Below are positions 9,050-17,242 of a stretch of DNA of 64,000 bases, piece after piece. How positions within the stretch are numbered: position 1 is the first letter of the stretch; each line of letters starts with the position of its first letter. Made by a program: the position numbers and the translations under genes. A model generated the notes under the pieces. That model made no database searches and was not told the origin of the DNA. It saw only the letters and a program-made list of their open reading frames with translations. This DNA comes from Eudoraea chungangensis (GTDB lineage: Bacteria; Bacteroidota; Bacteroidia; Flavobacteriales; Flavobacteriaceae), in the NCBI RefSeq assembly GCF_029360665.1, contig NZ_JARDUB010000003.1, positions 372,001-436,000 on the forward strand. The letters are read 5' to 3'.

Positions 9050-11236
9050 TTATTTAATGTAGAGGAGTTCATGGTATTTTGCAAGGGGCCAGGAAGCATC
9101 TTCAACTAATTGTTCCAACTTATCGCTGTGGTATCTAATTTTTTCAAAATACGGTTTTACATTATCCCCGTAGGCAAAGGCTTTTTTATTTACATCCTTT
9201 ATGCCATTAGCACTTTTTCTGGCGTTTGTCATATCATCGGTAAGGCCTTTAAGAGCTACTAAATGTTCTGAAATCTGTTCTATAAGGGTAAGTCGAGATT
9301 CAGATAGTTTCTTGTGAGCAGCCCCATAGATTTCTTTTAGACCAATGACATTCTGGATAAGCTTATTTTGATAGGCAACCGTTGCTGGTAAAATATAGTT
9401 ATATACTAGTTCATTAAATACTCTTCCCTCAATTTGTGTTTGTAGAATAAAGGTTTCCAATTCCACTTCTTTTCTCGCCTCTACTTCCACTTTACTCATT
9501 ACCTCTAGGTCATCAAACAATTTTAGACTTTCCACAGAAGTTAGTACTTGTAGTGCCGAAGGAGTATTTTTATTATTACTTAATTTGCGTTTTGCTGCTT
9601 CCTTTTCCCACTCCAGACTATAGCCATCCCCATCAAATCTTATCCTTTTGGAGGATTTTATATACTCCCTCAAAATATTGAAAACCGCCTCATCTTTTTT
9701 AAGGTTCTTCTTATTTATTAAAACATCTACTTCCTTTTTAAAATCGATTAATTGTTTGGCAACAATGGTATTAAGTACCGTCATTGGTTTTGCGCAATTC
9801 GTCTTGGACCCAACTCCCCTCATTTCGAATTTATTCCCTGTAAAGGCAAAAGGAGAAGTCCTATTTCTATCTGTATTGTCTAAGAGGATTTCAGGTATTT
9901 TCCCAACTACATTTAGTTTTAACTCTGTTTTCTCTTCTGGAGATAATTTTCCTTTAGAAACTCCTTCTAACTCATCCAGAACATTGCTTAATTGTGTTCC
10001 AATAAAAACAGATAGGATAGCTGGGGGGGCCTCATTTGCACCCAGTCGATAATCATTGCTAGCAGAGGCAATGGAAGATCTTAATAAAGACTCATAAGTA
10101 TCCACTGCTTTGATGGTATTTACAAAAAAGGTTAAGAATTGTAGGTTTTTCATTGGTGTAGAACCCGGACTTAATAGATTAACTCCGGTGTCTGTTGCCA
10201 GAGACCAATTATTGTGTTTACCCGAACCATTTATTCCAGCGAAAGGTTTTTCATGAAAAAGCACTTTTAAACGATGGCGATCAGCTACCTTTTCCATCAC
10301 ATCCATCAACAATAAGTTATGATCTACTGCGAGGTTAGCCTCTTCATATACCGGCGCCAGTTCAAACTGATTTGGTGCCACCTCATTATGTCTGGTTTTA
10401 ATGGGTATCCCCAAGGTCAGACACTGCTTTTCCAAATCGCTCATAAAGTTAATCGCCCTGGTAGGAATTACACCAAAATAATGATCGTCTAGTTGTTGCC
10501 CCTTTGCAGGTAGGTGCCCTACTAGTGTTCTTCCTGTTAAAATTAGGTCTGGTCTTGAATTTGCCAGTGCCTTGTCTACCAGAAAGTATTCCTGTTCCCA
10601 TCCAAGGGTAGCATATACTTTAGATACATTCTTGTCAAAGTACTTCGCTACATTGGTTGCGGCTATATCAATGGCGTGCAGTGCCCTTAATAATGGTGCC
10701 TTATTATCTAAAGCTTCTCCCGTATACGAAACAAAAACTGTTGGAATACATAGAGTTGATCCGTATACAAAAGCCGGAGATGTCGGATCCCAAGCGGTAT
10801 AACCCCTTGCCTCAAATGTATTTCTTATTCCCCCACTTGGAAAGCTCGATGCATCTGGCTCCTGCTGTACTAGTTGAGAGCCACCAAATTTCTCAACTGC
10901 TCTACCATCAGGTATTAAATCAAAAAAGGCATCGTGTTTCTCTGCCGTTGCACCAGTTAGGGGCTGAAACCAGTGTGTATAGTGCGTAGCTCCCATAGAG
11001 ATAGCCCAAGCCTTCATAGCTTCAGCTACCTGGTCGGCTATTTTTCTATCTATTTTAGAACCCGATAAAATAGCATCATTTACCCTTTTATAGGCCTCTT
11101 TTGTAAGATATTGTAACATCCGCTCTTCATTAAAAACGTTTGTTCCAAACAATTCCGACCGCCTTCCATGGTCCTCGAGTGCCAATGCTGTTCTTTTAGT
11201 ACTTTCAGCAACTGCTTCAAATCTATTTATAGCCAT
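9050..11236 (-). CDS. glnN: Glutamine synthetase type III
   Basis: ATP-dependent glutamate plus ammonia to glutamine. At 728 aa it is the size of GSIII dodecamers, much longer than GSI or GSII. Visible landmarks are the LGWEQEYFLVD segment (catalytic Glu), GSGKHNNWSLAT, and the NRTSPFAFTGNKFEMRGVGS region near the nucleotide site. The open frame extends to 11293, but the start is placed at ATG 11236 (MAINRFEAV), because the upstream 19 codons are AT-rich leader. It is divergent from a GSII gene, so the shared 209-bp gap probably carries nitrogen control. Confidence 0.92.
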   Translation of the reverse strand: MAINRFEAVAESTKRTALALEDHGRRSELFGTNVFNEERMLQYLTKEAYKRVNDAILSGSKIDRKIADQVAEAMKAWAISMGATHYTHWFQPLTGATAEKHDAFFDLIPDGRAVEKFGGSQLVQQEPDASSFPSGGIRNTFEARGYTAWDPTSPAFVYGSTLCIPTVFVSYTGEALDNKAPLLRALHAIDIAATNVAKYFDKNVSKVYATLGWEQEYFLVDKALANSRPDLILTGRTLVGHLPAKGQQLDDHYFGVIPTRAINFMSDLEKQCLTLGIPIKTRHNEVAPNQFELAPVYEEANLAVDHNLLLMDVMEKVADRHRLKVLFHEKPFAGINGSGKHNNWSLATDTGVNLLSPGSTPMKNLQFLTFFVNTIKAVDTYESLLRSSIASASNDYRLGANEAPPAILSVFIGTQLSNVLDELEGVSKGKLSPEEKTELKLNVVGKIPEILLDNTDRNRTSPFAFTGNKFEMRGVGSKTNCAKPMTVLNTIVAKQLIDFKKEVDVLINKKNLKKDEAVFNILREYIKSSKRIRFDGDGYSLEWEKEAAKRKLSNNKNTPSALQVLTSVESLKLFDDLEVMSKVEVEARKEVELETFILQTQIEGRVFNELVYNYILPATVAYQNKLIQNVIGLKEIYGAAHKKLSESRLTLIEQISEHLVALKGLTDDMTNARKSANGIKDVNKKAFAYGDNVKPYFEKIRYHSDKLEQLVEDASWPLAKYHELLYIK

Positions 11237-11377
11237 AAACAAGAAATTAATTGTAGACCAAAGATAAATTAAACAATTAATAGAAAATGGCAAAAAATAT
11301 GATAATTTTTCAAAATACCCTTAAAAAAAAGGGGGTGTTAATAATTATACCATTTTTTTTCATATTTACCCCTTACA

Positions 11378-11412
11378 TTGTTATGGCAATAGCAATAAAA
11401 AATATATTTTTG
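11378..11412 (+). promoter_or_regulatory. Candidate promoter of glnA (GSII)
   Basis: TATTTTTG at 11405-11412 matches the Bacteroidota -7 consensus TAnnTTTG exactly. A TTG at 11378-11380 lies 24 bp before it, slightly longer than usual spacing. The start codon follows at 11446. An imperfect inverted repeat of AAGGGG and ACCCCTT nearby (about 11328-11374) could be regulatory. Confidence 0.4.
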
Positions 11413-11445
11413 AAGGTCTTATTTTTATTAAAAATTCTTGTTATT

Positions 11446-12456
11446 ATGAGCAAATCAAAATTAGAATACATTTGGTTAGATGGGTATGAGCCCACTGCCA
11501 ACTTACGAAGTAAAACCAAAGTTGAAGAAGATTTCAGTGGAAAATTAGAGGATTGCCCCATGTGGTCTTTTGATGGTAGTTCTACCCAGCAGGCAGAGGG
11601 AGGATCCTCTGACTGTCTTTTAAAACCAGTTGCTATTTATCCAGATCCTGCCAGAAAAGATGGATTCCTAGTTATGACGGAGGTTTTAAATGCTGATGGT
11701 AGTCCGCATGCTTCCAATGGCCGTGCCACCATTGATGATGATGACAATGATTTCTGGTTTGGTTTTGAACAGGAGTATTTTATTATGGATGTCGAAACTC
11801 AATTACCATTAGGATTCCCAATTGGTGGATACCCGGGCCCACAGGGTCTTTACTATTGTTCCGTAGGTGGAAGAAATACTTGGGGACGAGATTTAGTTGA
11901 GGAACACGCTGATCAATGTATAGAGGCTGGTCTGAATTTTGAAGGTATTAACCAAGAAGTTGCTGCCGGACAATGGGAATTTCAATTATTTGCAAAAGGC
12001 GCTAAAAAAGCTGGAGACGAAATTTGGATTGCACGATATTTACTTAATCGTCTTACCGAGAGCTATGGCTACTATATAGAGCTTCATCCGAAACCTGTTA
12101 AAGGAGACTGGAATGGTTCAGGAATGCACGCAAATTTTTCCAATACTACTTTGAGAACTTGTGGCTCTCAAGAAACTTATGAAAAAATATGTGAAGCTTT
12201 TAGACCTGTGACCAAAGAGCATATAGCTGTATATGGTGAGTTTAACGATCAAAGGCTAACAGGCCTGCACGAAACTGCTGCTATTACCGATTTTAGTTAT
12301 GGTGTTTCCGATAGAGGAGCTTCAATTAGAATTCCTATAATGACCGTAGAAAAAGGATGGAAAGGCTGGTTAGAAGATAGAAGACCTGCATCTAACGGAG
12401 ATCCTTACAAAATTGCAGGAAGAATCATCAAAACTGTAAAATCAGTAGAAGTTTAA
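11446..12456 (+). CDS. glnA: Glutamine synthetase type II (eukaryotic-like, beta-grasp)
   Basis: A 336-aa GSII, the octamer/decamer type shared with eukaryotes. It opens LEYIWLDGYEPTANLRSKTK, has the MWSFDGSSTQQA segment, FGFEQEYFI (active-site Glu), GDWNGSGMHANFS and the C-terminal EDRRPASNGDPY signature. The frame runs upstream to 11287, but the extra 53 codons are low-complexity and hydrophobic, and the family start is ATG 11446. Carrying GSII beside GSIII suggests different expression conditions for the two enzymes. A strong terminator follows. Confidence 0.93.
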   Translation: MSKSKLEYIWLDGYEPTANLRSKTKVEEDFSGKLEDCPMWSFDGSSTQQAEGGSSDCLLKPVAIYPDPARKDGFLVMTEVLNADGSPHASNGRATIDDDDNDFWFGFEQEYFIMDVETQLPLGFPIGGYPGPQGLYYCSVGGRNTWGRDLVEEHADQCIEAGLNFEGINQEVAAGQWEFQLFAKGAKKAGDEIWIARYLLNRLTESYGYYIELHPKPVKGDWNGSGMHANFSNTTLRTCGSQETYEKICEAFRPVTKEHIAVYGEFNDQRLTGLHETAAITDFSYGVSDRGASIRIPIMTVEKGWKGWLEDRRPASNGDPYKIAGRIIKTVKSVEV

Positions 12457-12486
12457 ATAAAGCCTACAAGAGAGAACAGTAAGAAA

Positions 12487-12517
12487 AACGCTTTGACGCT
12501 GTCAAGGCGTTTTTTTA
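12487..12517 (+). terminator. Rho-independent terminator after glnA
   Basis: An 11-bp stem AACGCTTTGAC / GTCAAGGCGTT (one G-T wobble) with a 3-nt loop and a T-run, lying between the convergent glnA and antiporter genes. Confidence 0.88.
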
Positions 12518-12534
12518 CACCTCAATTTCATACC

Positions 12535-13473
12535 CTAGCTGAGGGTAAAGTATATAAAGGAAATATATACCCCAATTAATACGATCCCGTCTCTCCATCC
12601 AAGGCGTAGTCCTTTTGGGAAAAAAACCAGGGGTAAAATAAGGAATGAAATGCCTAGCATCCACCAAATATCATTGGAAAGGAGTTGCTGATCAATAACA
12701 TAGATTGGGGTTATTAATGAAGTAATTCCTAAAACTGCCAAAAGATTAAAAATATTAGAGCCAATTAAATTGCCAAGAGAGATAGCTTTCTCCTTTTTTA
12801 CTATGGCAATAATGGAAGCCGCCAATTCGGGTATACTGGTGCCAATAGACACTACGGTAATACCAATAACTCGCTCACTCACTTCGTAGAAAGTAGCCAT
12901 CCCTACAGCCCCGGAGACTAACAATTCTGATCCACTCCACAAACCGGCTCCCCCGAGGCCCAAGAATAATACAGCCTCGTATAGCCGCATGGGCTTATCA
13001 TCTAAATGTTCCTCTTCTACGACAGCAGATTTTTGAAATTTGAGTAAAAAAACCAAAAACAGGAAAAGGAATAAAACCATTATACCCCCTTCATAAGCCT
13101 CCAACACCCCGTCAAAATATAGGAAAATAAAAAAGAGTAAACTTGCAGCCATCATTACAGGCCAATCCGTGACATAAAAGTTTTTTCGAACTTCTATAGT
13201 GCCCAACAAGACCACCACCGCCAACACCAAACCCAAGTTGGCAATATTGGAGCCAACTACATTGCCCAAAGCCAAATCCGGAAAACCGTCTAGAGCAGCA
13301 TTGATGCTAACAATAAGTTCGGGAGCCGAAGTGGCAAAAGAAACAATGGTCATCCCAATAATTATTCTAGAAATCCTAAGTCGAAGTGAAAATGCTACTG
13401 CAGCTTTCAAAAGCCAGTTACCACCTAAGATGAGCAAGGCTAAACCCAAACCAATAAACAACAAGTTGAACAT
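12535..13473 (-). CDS. Calcium/sodium antiporter (CaCA family, YrbG-like)
   Basis: A 312-aa inner-membrane cation/Ca2+ exchanger with about ten transmembrane segments. The two inverted alpha repeats are clear: VSFATSAPELIVSI followed by LGNVVGSNIANLG, and VSIGTSIPELAASI followed by LGNLIGSNIFNLL. The two Glu in the SAPEL/SIPEL motifs bind the ion. Start taken at ATG 13473 (MFNLLFIGLG); the open frame begins six codons earlier. It is a single gene, unrelated to its neighbours. The exact ion pair (Na+, H+ or K+ coupled) cannot be told. Confidence 0.87.
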   Translation of the reverse strand: MFNLLFIGLGLALLILGGNWLLKAAVAFSLRLRISRIIIGMTIVSFATSAPELIVSINAALDGFPDLALGNVVGSNIANLGLVLAVVVLLGTIEVRKNFYVTDWPVMMAASLLFFIFLYFDGVLEAYEGGIMVLFLFLFLVFLLKFQKSAVVEEEHLDDKPMRLYEAVLFLGLGGAGLWSGSELLVSGAVGMATFYEVSERVIGITVVSIGTSIPELAASIIAIVKKEKAISLGNLIGSNIFNLLAVLGITSLITPIYVIDQQLLSNDIWWMLGISFLILPLVFFPKGLRLGWRDGIVLIGVYISFIYFTLS

Positions 13474-13597
13474 ATAGGATGTTTTTAACAAATATAAGGG
13501 AATCCACCATGTGCCGGTTGCCTCTCCAATTAAAAAAGAAACGAACGTAAACTTTCATTCATCACTAAATTGCTGGGAGTGTTAATATAAACCAAAA

Positions 13598-13671
13598 ATA
13601 TAGTTAAATAACTATATTTATAGTTGAATAACTATTATTTTAGTAGTATGTTTGAATCAAATCTATAGTTA
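13598..13671 (+). promoter_or_regulatory. BlaI-type operators and promoter of the blaI-blaR1 pair
   Basis: Two adjacent inverted repeats with half-site TATAGTTA: a perfect 20-bp one at 13598-13617 and a near-copy at 13619-13636. A third half-site at 13664-13671 runs into the start codon. A promoter fits between them: TTG at 13624-13626, then 20 bp, then TATGTTTG at 13647-13654 (exact TAnnTTTG). The second operator covers the -33 element, so repressor binding would block RNA polymerase. This fits autorepression by the BlaI-like product. Confidence 0.75.
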
Positions 13672-14030
13672 TGCTCCGACTTACTAATAAAGAAGAGGAA
13701 ATAATGAAGATCATTTGGCGACTAAATAAAGTCTTTGTCAAAGAGATAAAGGCCGAAATGAAAGAAGAGGCCCCTCACTATAATACCCTATCTACTATTG
13801 TTAGAAATTTAGAAGAAAAGGGGTTTGTGGGTCATGAAGCCTTTGGCAACACCCATCGTTATTTTCCAATAATCCCCAAAGAGTCTTACAGAAAACGCTT
13901 TATAAACAATTCACTGGTAGCGTATTACGATAATTCCTATAAGAATATGGTGTCCTATTTTGCCAAAGAACAGAAGATATCGATTGAAGAATTAAAAGAA
14001 ATCATTGCCTTAATTGAAAAAGACAAATAA
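13671..14030 (+). CDS. BlaI/MecI/CopY-family transcriptional repressor
   Basis: A 119-aa winged-helix repressor. The N-terminal region LTNKEEEIMKIIWRL and the recognition helix YNTLSTIVRNLEEKGFV are typical of the family. The C-terminal helices (about 95-119) form the dimer domain cut by the partner protease in BlaI/BlaR1 systems. It ends exactly where the M56 protease gene begins, so the two are translationally linked. Palindromes in its promoter are probable autoregulatory sites. No beta-lactamase lies next to it, so the regulon is unknown. Confidence 0.87.
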   Translation: MLRLTNKEEEIMKIIWRLNKVFVKEIKAEMKEEAPHYNTLSTIVRNLEEKGFVGHEAFGNTHRYFPIIPKESYRKRFINNSLVAYYDNSYKNMVSYFAKEQKISIEELKEIIALIEKDK

Positions 14031-15695
14031 ATGGAAATTGTTTTAATTCATCTGACAAAAGCAGCGGTAATTCTAAGTCTCTTTTATCTAGTGTATCAGT
14101 TATTATTAAAAATGGAGACTTTCTATGTTTTTAACAGGATCTTTTTGCTAATTGGTTTAATCGTAGCTTTTGCCTTACCCTTTATACGTATTAACTCCTA
14201 TGAAGAGGTCTCTAGTATTGTCCTTGAACCAATGGAATTAGTAAGTATTAATGAAAGTTCAAATGCTCTTACAACTATGAACTGGACGGGCATTCTCTTT
14301 TATATATATATCCTAGGTGCCTTATTATTAGTGTTTAGAATGGGCCTACAATTGATGTCTATCCGAAAGGTAATAAAGTGCAGCCATAAAATTAAAAAGG
14401 ATGGTTTTTATTTGATAGAAAGTCAAGAGAAGACGGCTCCATTTTCCTTTTTTAAATATATATTTTACAATCCGCAAAACTATAGTCAGGAAGAGCTTGA
14501 AGCAATCCTGAAACACGAAAAAGCACATAGTGCACAGTGGCATTCTTTAGATCTTCTTTTAGCCCATATTACCAATATCCTCATGTGGATAAATCCATTT
14601 AGTTGGTTATACAAAAAAACCATAGAACACAATCTGGAATTTTTGGCAGACCAAACAGCCATTCAAACCATAGCATCCAGTAAAACTTATAAATACACAC
14701 TTCTAAAAGTATCAGGCAATAATTTTATTTCATCCATCACTAATAATTTCTACAATTCATTAATCAAAAAACGAATAGTTATGTTACACAAATCAAAATC
14801 GAATCAAACAAAAGCTTTAAAAGCATTAGTTATGCTTCCATTATTGGCAGTCTTCCTATTAAGTTTTAATACGCGTACCATTTATGTTCCCACTGAACGG
14901 CCAATATTACCTAAGTTTAGTATGGCAGAAGGTCAGAGTATTCAATTACGAATCGACAAGAATACCAGTAATGAGGAGTTAGAAGAGATGAAGCAGGACT
15001 TAAAAAAGAAAGGTGTAGACTTTTCTTATACGGTAGTGCATAATGAGAAAATGGAAATTATTGAAATCGAAATTGATATGGTAGCTAAGGAGGGAAAAGG
15101 TAAGAGTTTCCGAGGTTCCTCTTCCTTTGATAACGAGGGCAAACCTATAGATCCAATTACTGTATTCTATGATGAGGAGAGCAATACTTTTTTTGCAGGG
15201 AACAAGGATGCGGAGAAACAAATGAATAAAAATTCTACTTATGAAAAAGCAGATATATACAATGGTCAGGGCACATCCCAGCGTATTGAAATTACCGAGG
15301 AAAATGGTAAACGGGTGGTAGTTGTAAATGGAGAAGAAATGCTGGATGAAGATATAAAGATAGTAACCAGTGTTGACAATGATAAGGTTCAGCATATTGT
15401 AATAGACGTAGAAGACGATGTGGACTACCATAAGGAAATAATCATCAACGGAGACGAGGAAGTGAAAATAGAAACTAGTGGAGGCGGAAATGTATTTGTA
15501 TTGGATACCGAAGAAGATGGTAAAAACATGCTTTACCTTCTAAATGGAAAAAAAATAAGCAAGAAAGAGTTTAAGAGCATTGCCGCAGATAAGATTGAAA
15601 CAATTAGTGTTTATAAAGGAGATAAGGCCAAAGAGAAATATGGTAAGAAAGCTGCAGATGGGGTTGTTGAAATCACGACCAAAAAAGAAAACTAG
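14031..15695 (+). CDS. M56 (BlaR1-like) membrane metalloprotease with TonB-plug-like tail
   Basis: A 554-aa protein with about four transmembrane segments in the first 290 residues (TMs near 5-25, 37-52, 86-104 and 270-285). The zinc-protease motif H162-E-K-A-H166 is on the cytoplasmic side. In BlaR1 this domain cleaves BlaI after sensing. Here the outer part is not a penicillin-binding domain. Instead it is an acidic, beta-rich region that ends with ETISVYKGDKAKEKYG and DGVVEITTK, resembling the start of TonB receptor plug domains. The signal sensed is therefore probably not a beta-lactam. Confidence 0.82.
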   Translation: MEIVLIHLTKAAVILSLFYLVYQLLLKMETFYVFNRIFLLIGLIVAFALPFIRINSYEEVSSIVLEPMELVSINESSNALTTMNWTGILFYIYILGALLLVFRMGLQLMSIRKVIKCSHKIKKDGFYLIESQEKTAPFSFFKYIFYNPQNYSQEELEAILKHEKAHSAQWHSLDLLLAHITNILMWINPFSWLYKKTIEHNLEFLADQTAIQTIASSKTYKYTLLKVSGNNFISSITNNFYNSLIKKRIVMLHKSKSNQTKALKALVMLPLLAVFLLSFNTRTIYVPTERPILPKFSMAEGQSIQLRIDKNTSNEELEEMKQDLKKKGVDFSYTVVHNEKMEIIEIEIDMVAKEGKGKSFRGSSSFDNEGKPIDPITVFYDEESNTFFAGNKDAEKQMNKNSTYEKADIYNGQGTSQRIEITEENGKRVVVVNGEEMLDEDIKIVTSVDNDKVQHIVIDVEDDVDYHKEIIINGDEEVKIETSGGGNVFVLDTEEDGKNMLYLLNGKKISKKEFKSIAADKIETISVYKGDKAKEKYGKKAADGVVEITTKKEN

Positions 15696-15728
15696 ATCAA
15701 AACAAAGCATTTTTTACGTATTATGCAT

Positions 15729-15762
15729 AATGCCGATCCATGTAAATCGGCATTTGTTTTTT
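15729..15762 (+). terminator. Rho-independent terminator after the M56 protease
   Basis: Perfect 9-bp stem AATGCCGAT / ATCGGCATT (15729-15737 and 15746-15754) with an 8-nt loop and a T-rich tail. Confidence 0.85.
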
Positions 15763-15877
15763 AGAATGGTTTTTCCAAAAACAGCCGAAAATCGTGCTTT
15801 TTATCCCTTGCCATTCTAAAAACACCTCAAAACAGCCCTACAAATATTACAAATTTTAACGTATAAAATACTTATAT

Positions 15878-15892
15878 GTTACAAATTGTAAC
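15878..15892. repeat. 15-bp palindrome in long intergenic gap
   Basis: GTTACAA-A-TTGTAAC is a perfect odd palindrome, the shape of a dimeric repressor operator. The surrounding 15763-16063 stretch is very AT-rich with no gene that I can support. The next open frame downstream is the 20-codon hydrophobic peptide at 16064. Confidence 0.4.
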
Positions 15893-16063
15893 TTACAGCA
15901 AGGCCCAATGTTTTAATAAGTAGTACTAAGTATTTATATACTTTCAATTTTGTATGTAATTACATTAATAATTGGCAAAATACTTGTTGGCATTAAGTCC
16001 TTCTTATATCTTCCCAAAAAGATTTAACAAAAAGAGTTTAAACCACAATAAATACTTATAACT

Positions 16064-16126
16064 ATGATTTCAATTGCTAAAATTTTAATACACCTAATTG
16101 TATTACTTTTTTTAATTATCTTATAG
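16064..16126 (+). CDS. Possible 20-residue hydrophobic peptide
   Basis: ATG 16064 to TAG 16126 encodes MISIAKILIHLIVLLFLIIL, almost entirely hydrophobic. A strong hairpin follows at 16152-16178. Such tiny membrane peptides are seen as type I toxins or small regulatory membrane proteins, but chance in AT-rich DNA is also possible. No antisense RNA promoter could be identified. Confidence 0.25.
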   Translation: MISIAKILIHLIVLLFLIIL

Positions 16127-16151
16127 GAGTAAATTGGATTAGCTATCTATT

Positions 16152-16178
16152 AAAATGGCCGTTATTTACGGTCATTTT
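16152..16178 (+). terminator. Hairpin, likely terminator
   Basis: An 11-bp stem AAAATGGCCGT / ACGGTCATTTT (one G-T wobble) with loop TATTT, placed between the tiny peptide and the 50-aa ORF. Its own T-tract is short (TTTTG), so termination may be weak. Confidence 0.5.
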
Positions 16179-16198
16179 GTGATTGGAATATATTCTGA

Positions 16199-16351
16199 AT
16201 GAAGAAACTATTTTTTAAAACTCTTTCCAGGGCCAACAAAATGCTATTGCCCTCTTATACAAAAAGAAGATTGGATTTAGCGCGGGCATCCAAAATTCAA
16301 CTGGCTATTATTGGCTGGAGGTATTATATCACTTCAAGAGCCTTGGACTAA
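16199..16351 (+). CDS. Small conserved flavobacterial protein (50 aa; often labelled SsrA-binding protein)
   Basis: ATG 16199 to TAA 16351, beginning MKKLFFKTLSRANKMLLPSY, basic in the middle (TKRRLDLARASK) and ending with a hydrophobic LAIIGWRYYITSRAL. From memory, very similar ~50-aa proteins occur widely in Flavobacteriaceae and carry the database name SsrA-binding protein, although they lack the SmpB fold and size. That name should be treated as doubtful. It overlaps the 3' end of apt on the other strand by 4 bp. Confidence 0.65.
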   Translation: MKKLFFKTLSRANKMLLPSYTKRRLDLARASKIQLAIIGWRYYITSRALD

Positions 16352-16860
16352 TATTGTACAAGTGCCTTAACAGGATAGCCGTTTAACTTGGCCGCTCCAT
16401 TTAAAAATTTTAGTTCTAACAAAAAGTTGCATTGCACTACAATACCCCCCAAACCTTCTATTAACTCTGCCGTGGCCTTTGCAGTGCCTCCCGTAGCTAA
16501 GACATCATCGTGTATTAGAATACGCTCTCCTTTCTCTATACTATCGGCATGTATTTCTAGAGCGTCTGTTCCATATTCCAAGGCGTAGACCTTTCTAACT
16601 TTTTTATAGGGTAGTTTCCCCGGTTTCCGAACAGGTACAAAACCGGCATCTAAACAAGAGGCTAGCAAAGGTGCAAAGAAAAACCCTCTACTCTCCATCC
16701 CAACCACTTTATCAACCTCTACGTTACCTACTAATTCTAGCATGGCCTCTGAAGCAGCCTTTAGTGCTGTCTTATCCTTAAGTAAAGGAGTTATATCTTT
16801 AAAAGTTATTCCTTCTATGGGAAAGTTTTGAATATCCCGAACATAATTCTTAAAATCCAT
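16348..16860 (-). CDS. apt: Adenine phosphoribosyltransferase
   Basis: Salvages adenine with PRPP to AMP. It has 170 aa, the normal length. It begins with the family segment DIQNFPIEGITFKDITPLL, has the VVGMESRGFFFAPLLA loop and the PRPP-binding motif ILIHDDVLATGGTAKA near residues 113-128. Single gene, convergent with the 50-aa protein. Confidence 0.94.
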   Translation of the reverse strand: MDFKNYVRDIQNFPIEGITFKDITPLLKDKTALKAASEAMLELVGNVEVDKVVGMESRGFFFAPLLASCLDAGFVPVRKPGKLPYKKVRKVYALEYGTDALEIHADSIEKGERILIHDDVLATGGTAKATAELIEGLGGIVVQCNFLLELKFLNGAAKLNGYPVKALVQY

Positions 16861-16960
16861 ATTTACAGCCCTGTTTTATTTTGCCTTAAATTTAAAAAGA
16901 AATATATTTGCACCCCGCTAAGAAAAGATTTTAATCAACTATTCCTAAGCGGAACAGAAA

Positions 16961-17034
16961 GGCCTCGTGGCGCAACTGAATAGCGCATCTGATTACGGCT
17001 CAGAAGGTTGCAGGTTTGAATCCTGCCGAGGTCA
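16961..17034 (+). tRNA. tRNA-Arg (anticodon ACG)
   Basis: 74 nt folding as a full cloverleaf: acceptor GGCCTCG / CGAGGTC with discriminator A, D-stem GCGC / GCGC, anticodon stem TCTGA / TCAGA with loop TTACGGC (anticodon ACG), and T-stem GCAGG / CCTGC. CCA is not encoded. A terminator hairpin follows 10 bp later. The 3' 16 nt plus flank are repeated 171 bp downstream. Confidence 0.93.
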
Positions 17035-17210
17035 CTTAAGAATGAAAAGCTCACCCTTGGTGAGCTTTTTTATTTGAATGCGTTCTGAACTTGTTCAAGG
17101 AACGAAGTAAAAATAAAAAAGTGCCCAATCGAAGATTTGGGGCTTTTCATTTAGACTACGGAACACAAAGGAACACGAGCAAAGCGAGTAATCCTGCCGA
17201 GGTCACTTAA
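17019..17210 (+). repeat. 21-bp direct repeat of the tRNA-Arg 3' end
   Basis: An identical 21-bp block, AATCCTGCCGAG plus GTCACTTAA, occurs at 17019-17039 (T-stem, acceptor 3' strand and flank of the tRNA) and again at 17190-17210. The sequence between holds the tRNA terminator and a second imperfect hairpin but no gene. The pattern resembles an attachment-site scar or a decayed tRNA duplication. No integrase gene is present in the window. Confidence 0.7.
17045..17071 (+). terminator. Terminator of tRNA-Arg transcript
   Basis: An 11-bp stem AAAAGCTCACC / GGTGAGCTTTT with a CTT loop and T-run directly after the tRNA. Confidence 0.85.
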
Positions 17211-17215
17211 AGCGC

Positions 17216-17242
17216 AAACCCTGTATGAAAATGCAGGGTTTT
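17216..17242 (+). terminator. Second hairpin after the repeated tRNA end
   Basis: AAACCCTG / CAGGGTTT (17216-17223 and 17234-17241) with a 10-nt loop and TTTTG tail. It occupies the same relative place to the second repeat copy as the tRNA terminator does to the first. Confidence 0.6.

Noticed and set aside
9648-10989. Plus-strand ORFs inside the GSIII gene
   Set aside because: Shadows of conserved GSIII codons; none has a start context or homology.
15000-15431. 143-codon minus-strand ORF inside the M56 protease gene
   Set aside because: Antisense to a real coding region; Tyr/Phe/Ile-rich composition is typical of reverse-complement artefacts.
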